Assembly: GCF_003434055.1 (NCBI RefSeq)
Contig: NZ_QVEX01000023.1
Location: forward strand, 1-58,855
Direction: 5' to 3'
Source: Enterocloster aldenensis
GTDB taxonomy: Bacteria > Bacillota > Clostridia > Lachnospirales > Lachnospiraceae
Length of the DNA stretch: 58,855 bases
This document shows, piece by piece, positions 37,448-48,958 of the stretch. The notes beneath the pieces are model-generated. The model saw only the letters and a program-made list of their open reading frames with translations, was not told the DNA's origin and did not search any database. Positions within the stretch are counted from its first letter, which is position 1, and every line of letters begins with the position of its first letter. A program made the translations under genes and the position numbers.

Positions 37448-39592
37448 ATGGGGCTGACAAAACAATCAGTAGGAATGGGAGCTGTCGATTCCGGATTGGA
37501 GATAAAAAAACAGACACCCGAAGATAAGGTCATTGCCATAGCAGGTAACCCCAATGTAGGAAAAAGCACCCTCTTTAATAACCTGACCGGCATGAACCAG
37601 CATACCGGCAACTGGCCCGGAAAAACCGTGACCAATGCCCAGGGCTTTTGTAAAACCAGGAATCACGGATACGTGCTGGTGGATATACCAGGCACCTATT
37701 CCCTCATGGCCCACTCTGCCGAGGAGGAGGTTGCCCGCAATTTTATCTGTTTTGGGGGCAGCGACAGTGTGGTGGTGGTCTGTGACGCCACCTGCCTGGA
37801 ACGCAATATGAACCTGGTACTGCAGACCATGGAGATATCAGACCATGTGCTGGTATGCGTCAACCTTCTGGATGAAGCTGCGCGCAAAAACATTTCCATT
37901 GACCTGGAAATGCTCTCTGAAAAGCTGGGGGTACCGGTTGTGGGCACCATTGCCAGGAAAAAGAAAAGCCTGGAGCAGTTCCTTAAGCAGCTGGACGCAT
38001 TGGTGGATGATAAGAAGGACCTTCATCCCTACCAGGTTCAGTATTCCCCCATCATTGAGCAGGCCATTGCCATGGCAGAACCCTTGGTAAAAGCCAGGGT
38101 GGAGGGAAAAATCAATTCCAGGTGGCTGACACTTAAGCTTCTTGACAGCGACCCTTCCCTTATGAAGGAACTGAAGGCCTATCTGGGAGAAGATATACTT
38201 GACATACCGGAACTGACACAGGCCCTGGATGAAGCCAGGGAACACCTGTCCAAATACGGTGTCACCAGGGAAATCATGGGGGACCGGGTGGTGGCTGCGC
38301 TGGTGGCTTCTGCAGAAAAAATATGCCGGGATACCGTACATTTTAATCAAAGTGAATACAATGAAGGGGACCGGCGCCTGGATAAGATACTGACCAGCCG
38401 TTTCACAGGTTATCCTGTGATGATTGGAATGCTGGCCGTGGTGTTCTGGCTGACCATCACCGGGGCCAACTATCCTTCCCAGATGCTGGCGGACGCCTTC
38501 TTCAGGCTCCAGGACCAGCTGACCAGGGGATTCATGGCCATGGGCGCGCCGGATTGGCTCCACGGCATCCTTATCCTGGGTGTCTACCGCGTATTGGCAT
38601 GGGTTGTATCTGTGATGCTGCCGCCCATGGCCATCTTCTTCCCCCTGTTCACCCTGCTGGAGGATTCCGGATACCTTCCCAGGATTGCCTACAACCTGGA
38701 TAAACCATTTAAAAGCTGCCATGCCTGCGGCAAACAGGCCCTTACCATGTGCATGGGCTTTGGATGCAATGCAGCCGGCATCGTGGGCTGCCGCATCATC
38801 GACTCCCCAAGGGAGCGGCTGATTGCCATGATTACCAATAACTTCGTGCCCTGCAACGGAAGGTTCCCCACCCTGATTGCCATCATCACCATGTTTTTTG
38901 TGGGTGTTTCCGGAGGCGCCTTTGATTCCTTTTTGTCCGCACTGCTTTTAACGGTCTTCATTGTGCTGGGTGTGTTCATGACCTTTGCTGCGTCCAAGTT
39001 CCTGTCCATGACCGTATTAAAGGGCATACCCTCTTCCTTTACCCTGGAGCTGCCGCCTTACCGCCGTCCCCAGATTGGGAAGGTCATTGTCCGCTCCATC
39101 TTTGACCGTACCCTGTTCGTGCTGGGAAGGGCCATTGTGGTGGCTGCCCCGGCCGGACTTCTTATCTGGGTCATGGCAAACGTACAGGTGGGCGGTCTTA
39201 CGCTGCTGGCCCACTGTTCCGGCTTCCTGGACCCATTTGCCAGGCTGCTGGGCATGGACGGGGTCATACTCATGGCCTTTATACTGGGGCTTCCTGCCAA
39301 TGAAATCGTCATACCCATCATCATCATGGCTTACATGGCCCAGGGCAGTATCCTGGAGTTTGACAGCCTGGCCCAGTTAAAGGAACTTCTTGTGAACAAT
39401 GGATGGACCTGGATTACCGCTGTCAGCACCATGCTGTTTTCCCTGATGCACTGGCCCTGTACCACCACCCTTCTCACCATACGCAAGGAATCCGGCAGTT
39501 TTAAATGGACCCTTGTATCCTTCCTGGTGCCTACTGTGTGCGGTATCGTCATCTGTTTTGCATTTACCTGCGTGGCAGGGATGTTTGTGTAG
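37448..39592 (+). CDS. feoB: Ferrous iron transporter FeoB
   Basis: A 714-residue GTPase-linked Fe(II) importer. N-terminal G domain: G1 GNPNVGKSTLFNNLTG near residue 32, G2 region NWPGKTVTNAQG, G3 DIPGTYSL, G4 NLLD. A helical domain follows, then two Gate modules with FTLLEDSGYLPRIAYNLD, CHACGKQALTMCMGFGCNAA, LPANEIVIPIIIMAYMAQG and a final helix. It opens with an extra 25-residue hydrophilic N terminus before the G domain. AAGGAG precedes the ATG; AT-rich spacer to feoA. Confidence 0.97.
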   Translation: MGLTKQSVGMGAVDSGLEIKKQTPEDKVIAIAGNPNVGKSTLFNNLTGMNQHTGNWPGKTVTNAQGFCKTRNHGYVLVDIPGTYSLMAHSAEEEVARNFICFGGSDSVVVVCDATCLERNMNLVLQTMEISDHVLVCVNLLDEAARKNISIDLEMLSEKLGVPVVGTIARKKKSLEQFLKQLDALVDDKKDLHPYQVQYSPIIEQAIAMAEPLVKARVEGKINSRWLTLKLLDSDPSLMKELKAYLGEDILDIPELTQALDEAREHLSKYGVTREIMGDRVVAALVASAEKICRDTVHFNQSEYNEGDRRLDKILTSRFTGYPVMIGMLAVVFWLTITGANYPSQMLADAFFRLQDQLTRGFMAMGAPDWLHGILILGVYRVLAWVVSVMLPPMAIFFPLFTLLEDSGYLPRIAYNLDKPFKSCHACGKQALTMCMGFGCNAAGIVGCRIIDSPRERLIAMITNNFVPCNGRFPTLIAIITMFFVGVSGGAFDSFLSALLLTVFIVLGVFMTFAASKFLSMTVLKGIPSSFTLELPPYRRPQIGKVIVRSIFDRTLFVLGRAIVVAAPAGLLIWVMANVQVGGLTLLAHCSGFLDPFARLLGMDGVILMAFILGLPANEIVIPIIIMAYMAQGSILEFDSLAQLKELLVNNGWTWITAVSTMLFSLMHWPCTTTLLTIRKESGSFKWTLVSFLVPTVCGIVICFAFTCVAGMFV

Positions 39593-39639
39593 CTGTCCCG
39601 TCAAAGGACCCCGGACTTTTAATACCCCGGACATGAAAA

Positions 39640-39679
39640 CAGCCTGGAACAGTTGGGTTCATCCCAACCTTCCAGGCTG
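39640..39679 (-). terminator. Terminator of groESL (convergent with feoB)
   Basis: CAGCCTGGAA pairs with TTCCAGGCTG and encloses GTTGGG/CCCAAC. On the minus strand it is followed by TTTTCATG. Confidence 0.7.
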
Positions 39680-39703
39680 TGTGTGGTTATATCATGCTGC
39701 GGA

Positions 39704-41350
<1,647 letters not shown>

Positions 41351-41379
41351 CTATTCATTATTTTGTAAAATGGTTTCAA

Positions 41380-41664
41380 TTATTCAACTACAGCCAGGAT
41401 ATCGCTCTGCTTAACAATCACATACTTCTCATCTTCTACTTCCACTTCGGTGCCTGAGTACTTGGAGTAGATAACCTTGTCGCCGGCCTTAACCTGCATG
41501 GTGATCTCCTTGCCGTCCACAACGCCGCCAGGACCAACTGCAATAACCTCTGCCTGCTGTGGTTTTTCCTTTGCCGCACCTGGAAGGACAATACCGGACT
41601 TTGTGGTTTCTTCTGCCACTAACTGCTTTAATACTACCTTGTCAAACAATGGTACCAACTTCAT
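41380..41664 (-). CDS. groS: Co-chaperonin GroES
   Basis: A 94-residue Hsp10: KLVPLFDKVVLKQLVAEETT, mobile loop KSGIVLPGAAKEKPQQ and the closing VIYSKYSGTEVEVEDEKYVI. Caps GroEL. AAGGAGG before the ATG; CIRCE and a sigma-A promoter upstream. Confidence 0.98.
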   Translation of the reverse strand: MKLVPLFDKVVLKQLVAEETTKSGIVLPGAAKEKPQQAEVIAVGPGGVVDGKEITMQVKAGDKVIYSKYSGTEVEVEDEKYVIVKQSDILAVVE

Positions 41665-41747
41665 AATTGAATTCCTCCTTACAAACTGTTCTGCTTTTTC
41701 TTTCTTGTGTTATCTTTCTAAGCATCTTTATTTTGCTCACATGATAA

Positions 41748-41776
41748 GTTATATCACCAGTTGTTAGCACTGTCAA
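41748..41776 (-). promoter_or_regulatory. Sigma-A promoter of groESL
   Basis: Minus-strand TTGACA (41771-41776) and TATAAC (41748-41753), 17 bp apart. The -35 lies within the spacer side of the CIRCE element. Confidence 0.8.
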
Positions 41777-41790
41777 GACTTGAGTGCTAA
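41764..41790. promoter_or_regulatory. CIRCE element (HrcA operator)
   Basis: TTAGCACTG-N9-GAGTGCTAA; the consensus is TTAGCACTC-N9-GAGTGCTAA, so one position differs. It overlaps the groESL -35. HrcA is not in this window. Confidence 0.92.
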
Positions 41791-41943
41791 TTTCTTTTAA
41801 TTTTATTTTTTTTTTACAAATTCATGTTTCTTTTTTTTTCCATTCGTATTACAATAGTAACAATAAGGAATACTATGAATTGTATCGTACTTTTATGCGT
41901 TTTATGCGTAATCACTACTAAAAGGTAAGAAGGGGGTTTTTGC

Positions 41944-42600
41944 ATGGCTAAGAAAGGTTGGGGTAAGTTCGTAGCATTCGCGGCTGTCACAGGCGCTGTT
42001 GCTGCCGGCGTTTCTTATGTACTCCAGTATAAGACATACCACAAAGAACTGGAAAAGGATTTCCGCGAATTTGAGGACAGCGGCGACGAGGACAGACCGG
42101 ACGGAGAGGAAGACCGCACCATTGATTCCCGCAAGCTGGACCGCAATTATATTTCCCTTACTTCCAGTAAGGATGAACTGAAGGTGGCTGCCAAGGATAT
42201 GGCCCATGCCACTAAGAATGTATTGAAGGATGCCGGAAGCCTGCTTTCAGACACAGCCCATGAGGTTGCCTCCGCGGCCGTGGATACCGCCCACATCGCC
42301 CTCCACACCATGAAGACCAAGAAGGATGATTTCATGGATGAGCGTGCCCAGAAAAAGGAGGATGATTCCGACCTGTTTGAGGACGAGGGCTTCCTGGATG
42401 ATGATTATGTGGACGAGGACGACCTGTATGACTACGGCCGCATGGACGGAGACAGCAGTCCTTCCTATGTCTCCCATCATTATCCGGCAGACTACAGTGA
42501 CGACCTGATGGATGAGGAGGAGGTGTCCGGGCAGGAAGGCAGTTCCCTGCATACGCCCCAGGAACCTACCGCTACCATTGAGGAAGACACACTGGATTAA
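41944..42600 (+). CDS. Acidic membrane-associated protein of unknown function
   Basis: A 218-residue protein. One hydrophobic segment near the N terminus (FVAFAAVTGAVAAGVSYVL) is followed by a long hydrophilic region: a helical stretch with Ala/Asp/Lys heptads (about residues 75-130, SKDELKVAAKDMAHATKNVL) and a very acidic C-terminal tail with runs of Asp and Glu (DDDYVDEDDLYDY). The layout recalls YtxH-like envelope-stress proteins, but no family is certain. Own promoter region shared divergently with groESL; GGGGG ribosome binding site; strong terminator at 42645. Confidence 0.65.
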   Translation: MAKKGWGKFVAFAAVTGAVAAGVSYVLQYKTYHKELEKDFREFEDSGDEDRPDGEEDRTIDSRKLDRNYISLTSSKDELKVAAKDMAHATKNVLKDAGSLLSDTAHEVASAAVDTAHIALHTMKTKKDDFMDERAQKKEDDSDLFEDEGFLDDDYVDEDDLYDYGRMDGDSSPSYVSHHYPADYSDDLMDEEEVSGQEGSSLHTPQEPTATIEEDTLD

Positions 42601-42644
42601 GCTGTTAACCGTACGTTTTTCGGACCATATGTTCAGAAGGAATG

Positions 42645-42685
42645 AACCTCCGGGGATGCATAAGCATCTGCCCGGAGGTTTTTTA
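42645..42685 (+). terminator. Rho-independent terminator
   Basis: AACCTCCGGG-GATGC-ATAA-GCATC-TG-CCCGGAGGTT followed by TTTT. Very stable. Confidence 0.9.
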
Positions 42686-42745
42686 TGGTAATCCCTGCCA
42701 TGGTCCGCTGGTAAGGTCCGCTGGTATGACCCGCATGGGGCCATG

Positions 42746-43639
42746 CTACTCCTCCCATATAAGCAGGTTCACCCACATGGGCATGGCGGCCTGGTCCTCC
42801 TCAACCACGTATGCATGGTTATCATTGTCCTCAGACAGCAGCTGGTATTCCCCAGTGGATTCCACATAATCCCACCTGTCATCCATGATTGCAATGCCAT
42901 GCTCCACCCTCAGTTTCCAGGTGGAAACCTGGTCCTCCTCATTCATACTGGTATAGACCACATCACCTTCCATAAGGTCCTGGGAGAATGTTCCTGTCTT
43001 GCAGATATCCCTTGCCTCCCCTTCCGGGCTTCTCTCAAAATAGCAGTAACCCGTATGGCCTTTGCCCTCCATCCTGCCGTCTTTCCAGATTCCCTGGGAA
43101 TAATCATACCGGGGCGCGTCCAGATCCACTACCTGCAGGGCCGTGCACTGTCCTTCCGGCTTCCCGGCTTTAAATGTACCGTAGTACACGGTGCCCGCCT
43201 TGGTAAACACCATCCCCCTGCCATCTATGTCAGCCTGGAAGGAACTGCCGTCAAAAAGGTAACGCACGCCGTCCATGGCAGTATAGAACATATCTGCCAG
43301 CATATCCGCCTCACATTCCATCACGGAGGCAGCCTCCTTAAGGTTTCCCTTTTCAAGCGCAGCCATGATGTCTGACACGGTTTCCATCTGCTTTTCATCC
43401 AGGACCACGGCCGCGGATTCACGGGAAGCCCTGCCGGCTGCATTTTGCTCTGCCCCGCTTTCCTCTGCGCTGTCCGCTGCCATGTCCGCCGGGTCCGCTG
43501 CTTCCCGGACCATGGCCGCCCTGTTTTTCCCCGGGGCATTTTCCTGTTCCTTAAGTCCCCAGATACCGCTGATTCCCAGCACGATGGCAAATGCCGCTGC
43601 CGCCGTTCTGTCCATGACACTGTATTTCCTGTCCTTCAC
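42746..43639 (-). CDS. Membrane-anchored protein with MORN-like repeats
   Basis: A 297-residue protein. An N-terminal hydrophobic segment (AAAAFAIVLGISGIWGL) anchors it, followed by an Ala/Glu-rich linker to about residue 75 and a helical part (EKQMETVSDIMAALEKGNLK). The middle has two MORN-like units (GTVYYGTFKAGKPEGQCTAL and GIWKDGRMEGKGHTGYCYFE). The last 60 residues are acidic. Function unknown; MORN repeats often bind lipids or scaffolds. Start is GTG at 43639 with GAGG upstream. It follows the MocR gene by 27 bp, perhaps in one unit. Confidence 0.65.
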   Translation of the reverse strand: MKDRKYSVMDRTAAAAFAIVLGISGIWGLKEQENAPGKNRAAMVREAADPADMAADSAEESGAEQNAAGRASRESAAVVLDEKQMETVSDIMAALEKGNLKEAASVMECEADMLADMFYTAMDGVRYLFDGSSFQADIDGRGMVFTKAGTVYYGTFKAGKPEGQCTALQVVDLDAPRYDYSQGIWKDGRMEGKGHTGYCYFERSPEGEARDICKTGTFSQDLMEGDVVYTSMNEEDQVSTWKLRVEHGIAIMDDRWDYVESTGEYQLLSEDNDNHAYVVEEDQAAMPMWVNLLIWEE

Positions 43640-43666
43640 TCTATCCTCATTCCTTTCATCACAGGT

Positions 43667-45067
43667 TCAGGACCAGGCCTGATCCAACAGCCTGGCGCCC
43701 TTTTCAATCTCAGCTTCGCTCAGTTTCGCATATCCCAGCATGACCGTGGACGGATAAATGTTCTGCTCGGAATGGATGAAGCAGTCCGACATGCCATAGA
43801 CCTTTACGCGGGCTGCAGCGGCCTGTTCTGTCAGCTGTTGCTCACTGCCTCCCCAGCGGCAGGTCAAAAGTACATGAAGTCCTGCGTATTCCCCGCGTAT
43901 GACAAACCGGTCCTCCAGCTTACGAAGGCCGTTTAACAGCACATCATGCTTTGCCTTGTATACGGCCCTCATACGGTTTAAATGGCGTTCATAATGGCCC
44001 TGGGTGATGAACTGATAAAGGATATTCTGGTCAATCCTGGACACCGTGGACGCATAAAAACCAGCCTTTTCCCTGTACACCTTCACGAGATGCTCCGGAA
44101 GCACCATGAATCCCACACGGATAGCAGGCGCAATGGATTTTGAAAATGTCCCCATATAAATCACCCGGCCTCCCCGGTCCATGCCCTGCAGGGCCGGAAT
44201 GGGCTTGCCCTTGTACCGGAATTCGCTGTCATAATCATCCTCAATCAGGTACCTGCCCTGACCGCTGTAAGCCCAGGCCAGCAGTTCCTGGCGCCGTTTC
44301 ACCGGCATGACGATTCCAGTGGGATACTGATGGGACGGCATCACATAGGCAATCATTGCCCCGCTGGCCTGCAGACGCTCCACATCCATGCCATAACGGT
44401 CCATGCCCACAGGAACCACATGATATCCCTCCCCCTTCAGCACACGGTAGGCCTGTTTGTAGGTAGGGTTCTCCATGGCTATCCCCATATCGGTCCCAAG
44501 TATCTGGGCCAGCAGCATCAGCAGGTACTCGCTTCCGGCGCCGATAAGGATCTGGTCCGGGCTGCAGTCCACCCCCCTGGCCGAGTGGAGATATTCCCCC
44601 ACCGCAGTCCGCAGGGACAGCTCTCCCTGGGGATTTCCGGTCGAGAACATTTCCTTATTGTCATCCACCAGGGTGTTGCGGCTCAGCTTGCGCCATGTAT
44701 TAAAGGGGAAACTCTCCAAATCAATGCCCCTTGGTGAGAAATCCACCTCAAACCTATGTTCATCCTGATTCTTTTCCAGCACAAAGGAACCGGCTGTCTT
44801 GTGACGGACCTCCACCAGCTCATCTATCTTTGAGACATAATATCCCCTGTAGGGCAGGGCCTCTATATAACCTTCCGATACCAGCTGGTCATACGCCATC
44901 TGTGTGGTGCTCCTGCTTACCTTCAGGTTCTGTGCCAGGATCCTGGTGGATGGCAGCCTGCTTCCCGCCCCCAGCCTTTTGCCGCGTATCTCGTCCTTGA
45001 TATACTGATAAATCTGTTCGTAAAGCGGACTGCCGGACTGGCTGTCAAATGGTACGATCAGCTCCAT
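43667..45067 (-). CDS. MocR/PdxR-type regulator (GntR HTH plus aminotransferase domain)
   Basis: About 466 residues. N-terminal GntR winged helix (SPLYEQIYQYIKDEIRGKRL, LPSTRILAQNLKVSRSTTQM) and, from about residue 105, a fold-type I aminotransferase domain with the PLP lysine in YMGTFSKSIAPAIRVGFMVL, LIEDDYDSEFRYKGKPIPAL and GNPQGELSLRTAVGEYL. Such regulators sense PLP or an amine bound to it. The start at 45067 follows AAAGGCGG; a longer frame upstream is not supported. Downstream partner is the MORN-like gene. Confidence 0.9.
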   Translation of the reverse strand: MELIVPFDSQSGSPLYEQIYQYIKDEIRGKRLGAGSRLPSTRILAQNLKVSRSTTQMAYDQLVSEGYIEALPYRGYYVSKIDELVEVRHKTAGSFVLEKNQDEHRFEVDFSPRGIDLESFPFNTWRKLSRNTLVDDNKEMFSTGNPQGELSLRTAVGEYLHSARGVDCSPDQILIGAGSEYLLMLLAQILGTDMGIAMENPTYKQAYRVLKGEGYHVVPVGMDRYGMDVERLQASGAMIAYVMPSHQYPTGIVMPVKRRQELLAWAYSGQGRYLIEDDYDSEFRYKGKPIPALQGMDRGGRVIYMGTFSKSIAPAIRVGFMVLPEHLVKVYREKAGFYASTVSRIDQNILYQFITQGHYERHLNRMRAVYKAKHDVLLNGLRKLEDRFVIRGEYAGLHVLLTCRWGGSEQQLTEQAAAARVKVYGMSDCFIHSEQNIYPSTVMLGYAKLSEAEIEKGARLLDQAWS

Positions 45068-45174
45068 GATACCGCCTTTCTGCCGCAAACTGGCATTGTT
45101 ATTATGCAATAATTCAGTCCGGTTCATCATACCAGAATCAAATGCCGCTGTCAATGTGGGATGCATTTCCTGTG

Positions 45175-45296
45175 CATTTCACTGTACATTTCACTGTACT
45201 GCATGAAAAGCAGATTCCGTAAAAAGCAGATCCCGGATTTCCAATACAGAATGGCTGCCATACCCAATATAAAATGGCCGCCATACCCAATAAAAG
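45175..45296. repeat. Short direct repeats between mocR and glnS
   Basis: CATTTCACTGTA occurs twice in tandem (45175-45198). A 23-bp unit ATGGCtGCCATACCCAATAt.. occurs twice in tandem (45251-45273 and 45274-45296) with three differences. Non-coding; possibly in the mocR promoter region. Confidence 0.7.
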
Positions 45297-45367
45297 GCAC
45301 GGCAGCCATGATATCACGGTCATGATCCAGCCAATCCGTCCATATAGGGGATTGGCACGCCCTGACC

Positions 45368-47062
45368 TTACTTTGGCAGCTTAAAGGAACTTTTAAGTGA
45401 TACAATCCGGTTGAACACAGGATGCTCGGGCGTGCTGTCCTTACAGTCCACGCAGAAGAAACCGTTGCGCACAAACTGATAGCTGTCCAAAGCCCTGCCC
45501 TCTGCCAGGGCGGGTTCCACATAACATTCATGTAAAACAGTCAGGGAGTTGGGATTCAGGTTCAGGCTTCCGTCCTCATTCAGTTTGCCCTTTTCCTCAT
45601 CCACGATATTCTCATAAAGGCGGCATTCCACCTGTCTTGCCGTAGGTATGTTGACCCAGTGGATAGTGCCTTTTACCTTACGTCCCTCAAAGCCGGAACC
45701 GCTCTTTGTCTCCGGGTCATAAGTCCCGTGGACAACGGTCACATTGCCATCCGCATCCTTCTCACAGCCAGTACATCTAACAAAGTAAGCGCCCATGAGA
45801 CGCACTTCATTGCCAGGGAACATGCGGAAATACTTCTTGGGCGGCTCCTCCATGAAGTCATCCCTCTCAATATAGAGTTCACGGCCAAAGGGCACCTTCC
45901 TGTCCCCCAGCTCCGGATTCTCCAGATTGTTGGGAACGTCCAGCATCTCTGTCTGTCCCTCCGGATAGTTGTCAATCACCAGCTTGACCGGATTGAGCAC
46001 AGCCATCATACGCGGTTTCTTGAGCTTTAAATCCTCACGGATACAGTACTCTAACATGGCATAATCCACGGAGCTGTTGGCCTTGGAAACGCCTACCAGT
46101 TCCACGAACATCTTGATGGCCTCAGGGGTATATCCCCTTCTGCGCAGGGCCGCAATGGACACCAGGCGCGGGTCTTCCCAGCCATCCACGATTTTGTCCT
46201 CCACCAGTTTCTTAATATAGCGCTTGCCCGTGACCACATTGGTCAGGTAGAGCTTGGCAAATTCAATCTGGCGGGGCGGATTCTCAAACCCGCACTCCTT
46301 TACCACCCAGTCATAAAGGGGCCTGTGGTCCTCAAACTCCAGGGTGCAGATGGAGTGGGTGATATGCTCAATGGCATCCTCAATCGGATGGGCGAAATCA
46401 TACATGGGATAAATGCACCACCTGTCCCCGGTGTTGTGATGGGACATGCGGGCCACACGGTAGATGACAGGATCCCTCATGTTGATGTTGGGGGAAGCCA
46501 TGTCAATCTTGGCGCGCAGGACCTTTTCCCCATCCTGGTACCTGCCGTCCTTCATCTCCTCAAACAGCTTCAGGTTCTCTTCAACGCTCCTGTTCCTGTA
46601 TGGGCTTTCCTTGCCGGGAGTGGTAAAGTCGCCCCTGTATTCCCTGATCTGCTCCGCGGTCAGGTCACAGACAAATGCCTTCCCTTTCTTAATCAGGAGT
46701 ACGGCGCACTCATACATCTGTTCGAAATAATCGGAGGCAAAAAACAGCCTGTCCTCAAAATCAGCGCCCAGCCACTTCACATCCGCCATAATGGATTCCA
46801 CGAATTCCGTCTTCTCTTTTGTGGGGTTTGTATCGTCAAAACGCAGGTTGAACTTTCCACCGTACTTCTGTGCCAGACCGTAGTTGAGTAATATGGACTT
46901 GGCGTGCCCGATGTGTAAATAACCGTTTGGTTCCGGCGGGAAACGGGTCTGGACATGGCTGTACACGCCTTCTGCCAGGTCCTTGTCAATCTCCTGCTCA
47001 ATAAAATTCTTGGAGATTACCTCCTTTTCCTCTGTTTCCATTACGGTGTCTTTCTCTGCCAT
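45368..47062 (-). CDS. glnS: Glutaminyl-tRNA synthetase
   Basis: A 564-residue class I synthetase charging tRNA-Gln. HIGH region [20 protein letters not shown] near residue 42, [16 protein letters not shown], and the anticodon-binding beta barrels in the C-terminal half ([25 protein letters not shown]-type strands, end [16 protein letters not shown]). The position of the KMSKS loop reads [12 protein letters not shown], keeping only the Lys of the usual MSKR. Start at 47062 (MAEKDTVM) follows GGAGG. The short N-terminal extension is acidic. Many Firmicutes lack GlnRS and use GatCAB, so its presence is a lineage marker. Confidence 0.97.
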   Translation of the reverse strand: MAEKDTVMETEEKEVISKNFIEQEIDKDLAEGVYSHVQTRFPPEPNGYLHIGHAKSILLNYGLAQKYGGKFNLRFDDTNPTKEKTEFVESIMADVKWLGADFEDRLFFASDYFEQMYECAVLLIKKGKAFVCDLTAEQIREYRGDFTTPGKESPYRNRSVEENLKLFEEMKDGRYQDGEKVLRAKIDMASPNINMRDPVIYRVARMSHHNTGDRWCIYPMYDFAHPIEDAIEHITHSICTLEFEDHRPLYDWVVKECGFENPPRQIEFAKLYLTNVVTGKRYIKKLVEDKIVDGWEDPRLVSIAALRRRGYTPEAIKMFVELVGVSKANSSVDYAMLEYCIREDLKLKKPRMMAVLNPVKLVIDNYPEGQTEMLDVPNNLENPELGDRKVPFGRELYIERDDFMEEPPKKYFRMFPGNEVRLMGAYFVRCTGCEKDADGNVTVVHGTYDPETKSGSGFEGRKVKGTIHWVNIPTARQVECRLYENIVDEEKGKLNEDGSLNLNPNSLTVLHECYVEPALAEGRALDSYQFVRNGFFCVDCKDSTPEHPVFNRIVSLKSSFKLPK

Positions 47063-47232
47063 AATTGTTCCTCCGTTATTGTTACTTTTAAAATCAAGTA
47101 TAATAAATAATAACATATTTATCTGGTGTATGAAAGGGGAAAATACATTTTATAGTGGAAATCTTCCCTTGTGTCTGCTATACTATATTAATGTGCTAAA
47201 ATGTGTACATTTATAAGGAGATTTTACATATC

Positions 47233-47940
47233 ATGAAAAAAACAGCAAAGTTTGCCTTAGTCAAGACTATCCCTATCTTCCTGGGGTATATTTTTTTGGG
47301 GATTGCCTTCGGCCTCCTGCTTCAGAAATCCGGGCTTGGCGTCCTATGGGCCTTTCTCATCAGCGCCCTTGTCTACGCGGGCTCCATGCAGTTTGCCCTG
47401 GTAGGCATCCTCACCGGCGGCCTGAGTTACATCACCACCGCTGTCATGACCCTGTTCATCAACAGCCGCCATGCATTTTACGGCCTGACCTTCATTGAAC
47501 GATTTAAGGAAATGAAAAAGGCGTACCCATATATGGTCTTCTCCCTGACGGACGAGACATACTCCCTACTCTGCTCCATGGCCCGCCCGGCGGATTTTAC
47601 GGACAGGGAATGGAAGCAGGCCACCTTCTTTGTCTCCCTGTTTGACCAGTGTTACTGGGTCCTTGGCTCCGTACTGGGCGCGCTTATGGGGGAACTGATT
47701 AAGTTTGACACCACGGGCATTGATTTTGCCATGACCGCCCTGTTCGTGGTCATCTGTGTGGACCAGTGGAAGGCGGCAAGGACCCATATCCCGGCCATGA
47801 CCGGATTCATCTGCGGCGCCCTGTTCCTGATGCTCATCCGCACATCCAATTTCATCCTGCCTGCCCTGGCAGCCACCGTAGCCATCCTGCTGTTCCTTCG
47901 CAGGACCGTGGAACAAAAGATGGAGGATAATAACCCATGA
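47233..47940 (+). CDS. azlC: AzlC-family branched-chain amino acid exporter, large subunit
   Basis: About 235 residues with six to seven hydrophobic segments. Family hallmarks: IPIFLGYIFLGIAFGLLLQK, ALVYAGSMQFALVGIL, LFINSRHAFYGLTFIERF and FSLTDETYSLL. With AzlD it exports branched-chain amino acids or analogues. ATG at 47233; AAGGAG is 12 nt upstream, slightly far. Overlaps azlD by 4 bp (ATGA). Confidence 0.9.
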   Translation: MKKTAKFALVKTIPIFLGYIFLGIAFGLLLQKSGLGVLWAFLISALVYAGSMQFALVGILTGGLSYITTAVMTLFINSRHAFYGLTFIERFKEMKKAYPYMVFSLTDETYSLLCSMARPADFTDREWKQATFFVSLFDQCYWVLGSVLGALMGELIKFDTTGIDFAMTALFVVICVDQWKAARTHIPAMTGFICGALFLMLIRTSNFILPALAATVAILLFLRRTVEQKMEDNNP

Positions 47941-48290
47941 TCCATACTCTGACCCATACATTGACAGATCCAGCCTATGTGCTGTCCACAATCCTGGTCT
48001 GCGCCCTGTGCACCCAGATTACCCGCTGGCTCCCCTTCCTTTTGTTCGGAGGGAAAAAAGAAGTCCCCCGTCTGGTCCGCTATCTGGGAACCATACTTCC
48101 TGCTGCCATCATGGCTGTGCTGGTGGTATACTGCCTGAAGGGAATCACTCCCCTGGCATATCCTTACGGACTGCCCGAACTTATCTCCGTGGCCGCGGTG
48201 GTGGTGCTCCATCTCTGGAAGGGAAATACACTGGCAAGCATTGCCCTGGGCACGGTTTGTTATATGGTGCTGGTGCAGATGGTATTCTGA
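47937..48290 (+). CDS. azlD: AzlD-family small subunit
   Basis: A 117-residue membrane protein with four hydrophobic segments; CALCTQITRWLPFLLFGGKK and LGTILPAAIMAVLVVYCLKG fit AzlD. Works with AzlC. The next gene (48298) is convergent with only 7 bp between, with no obvious terminator. Confidence 0.9.
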   Translation: MIHTLTHTLTDPAYVLSTILVCALCTQITRWLPFLLFGGKKEVPRLVRYLGTILPAAIMAVLVVYCLKGITPLAYPYGLPELISVAAVVVLHLWKGNTLASIALGTVCYMVLVQMVF

Positions 48291-48297
48291 TCGTATT

Positions 48298-48864
48298 TTA
48301 GGGTCCACCCATAAGAATCCCGATTCCCAGGCAGACCAGAACGGCCGGGATCAGGATATGCCCGCTTTTCCGTATACATTCTTTGACCGGAGTGCAGCCA
48401 GCCAGCTTAACTCCTGCCAGGCACCAGACAGCTGTCATACATCCAAACACAACGGCCGCCTCCAGCTGTTCCCATATGGAGTATTGGCTGAAAACAGGTA
48501 TATATACGCCCAGGTTATCCGCGCCATTGGCCGCGGTAAGCATCATGACGCCCATAACGCCGGATCCTTCCATTCCGCACCCGCCCCATCCCTGTATCTT
48601 CCGATACCCTGTCCAGGCCTTTATCCCCAGGAATATGGGCAATATCCCCAGAAACCTGATATACCCCTGAGGCAGGATACGCGCCCCGTAAGCCCCCGCA
48701 ATACTAATCAGGGTCAGAAGCCCCATCCCCAGATACTGCCCGGCTGTAATACAAAGCCTTTCTTTCCTGCTTCCCGCCGCTGCAAATAGTATCATAAGGA
48801 TGAGTATATCATCCATATTGGTGCCTGCAAATGCAAGGCCGGATGTAATTAGGATTTCAGCCAT
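48298..48864 (-). CDS. CadD-family (LysE-superfamily) transporter
   Basis: A 188-residue membrane protein with about five to six hydrophobic segments. The N-terminal motif ITSGLAFAGTNMDDILILMI and the second-half repeat LTAANGADNLGVYIPVF carry the paired acidic residues (NMDD, NGADN) of the cadmium-resistance CadD family. Probably exports a cation; cadmium itself is not shown. Preceded by AGGAGG, a terminator-bearing structured leader and a dedicated promoter, so expression is likely switched by its ligand. Confidence 0.85.
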   Translation of the reverse strand: MAEILITSGLAFAGTNMDDILILMILFAAAGSRKERLCITAGQYLGMGLLTLISIAGAYGARILPQGYIRFLGILPIFLGIKAWTGYRKIQGWGGCGMEGSGVMGVMMLTAANGADNLGVYIPVFSQYSIWEQLEAAVVFGCMTAVWCLAGVKLAGCTPVKECIRKSGHILIPAVLVCLGIGILMGGP

Positions 48865-48919
48865 TTTATTTACCTCCTGAAGTCATTTTAAAGGAATGCG
48901 TTTCCAACACCGTGCAAAG

Positions 48920-48957
48920 AAAAAAGCCCATGCACACAAAGGATGTGTGTATAGGCT
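48920..48957 (-). terminator. Intrinsic terminator/attenuator inside the leader of the CadD-like gene
   Basis: On the minus strand AGCCTATACACAC pairs with GTGTGCATGGGCT (two mismatches) and is followed by TTTTTTC. It lies 56 nt before the CadD-like ATG and downstream of that gene's own promoter. Confidence 0.7.
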
Positions 48958-48958
48958 T

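Noticed and set aside
37838..38722. A 294-codon frame opposite feoB
   Set aside because: Antisense shadow of a highly conserved transporter; Gln/His-rich translation typical of an antisense frame.
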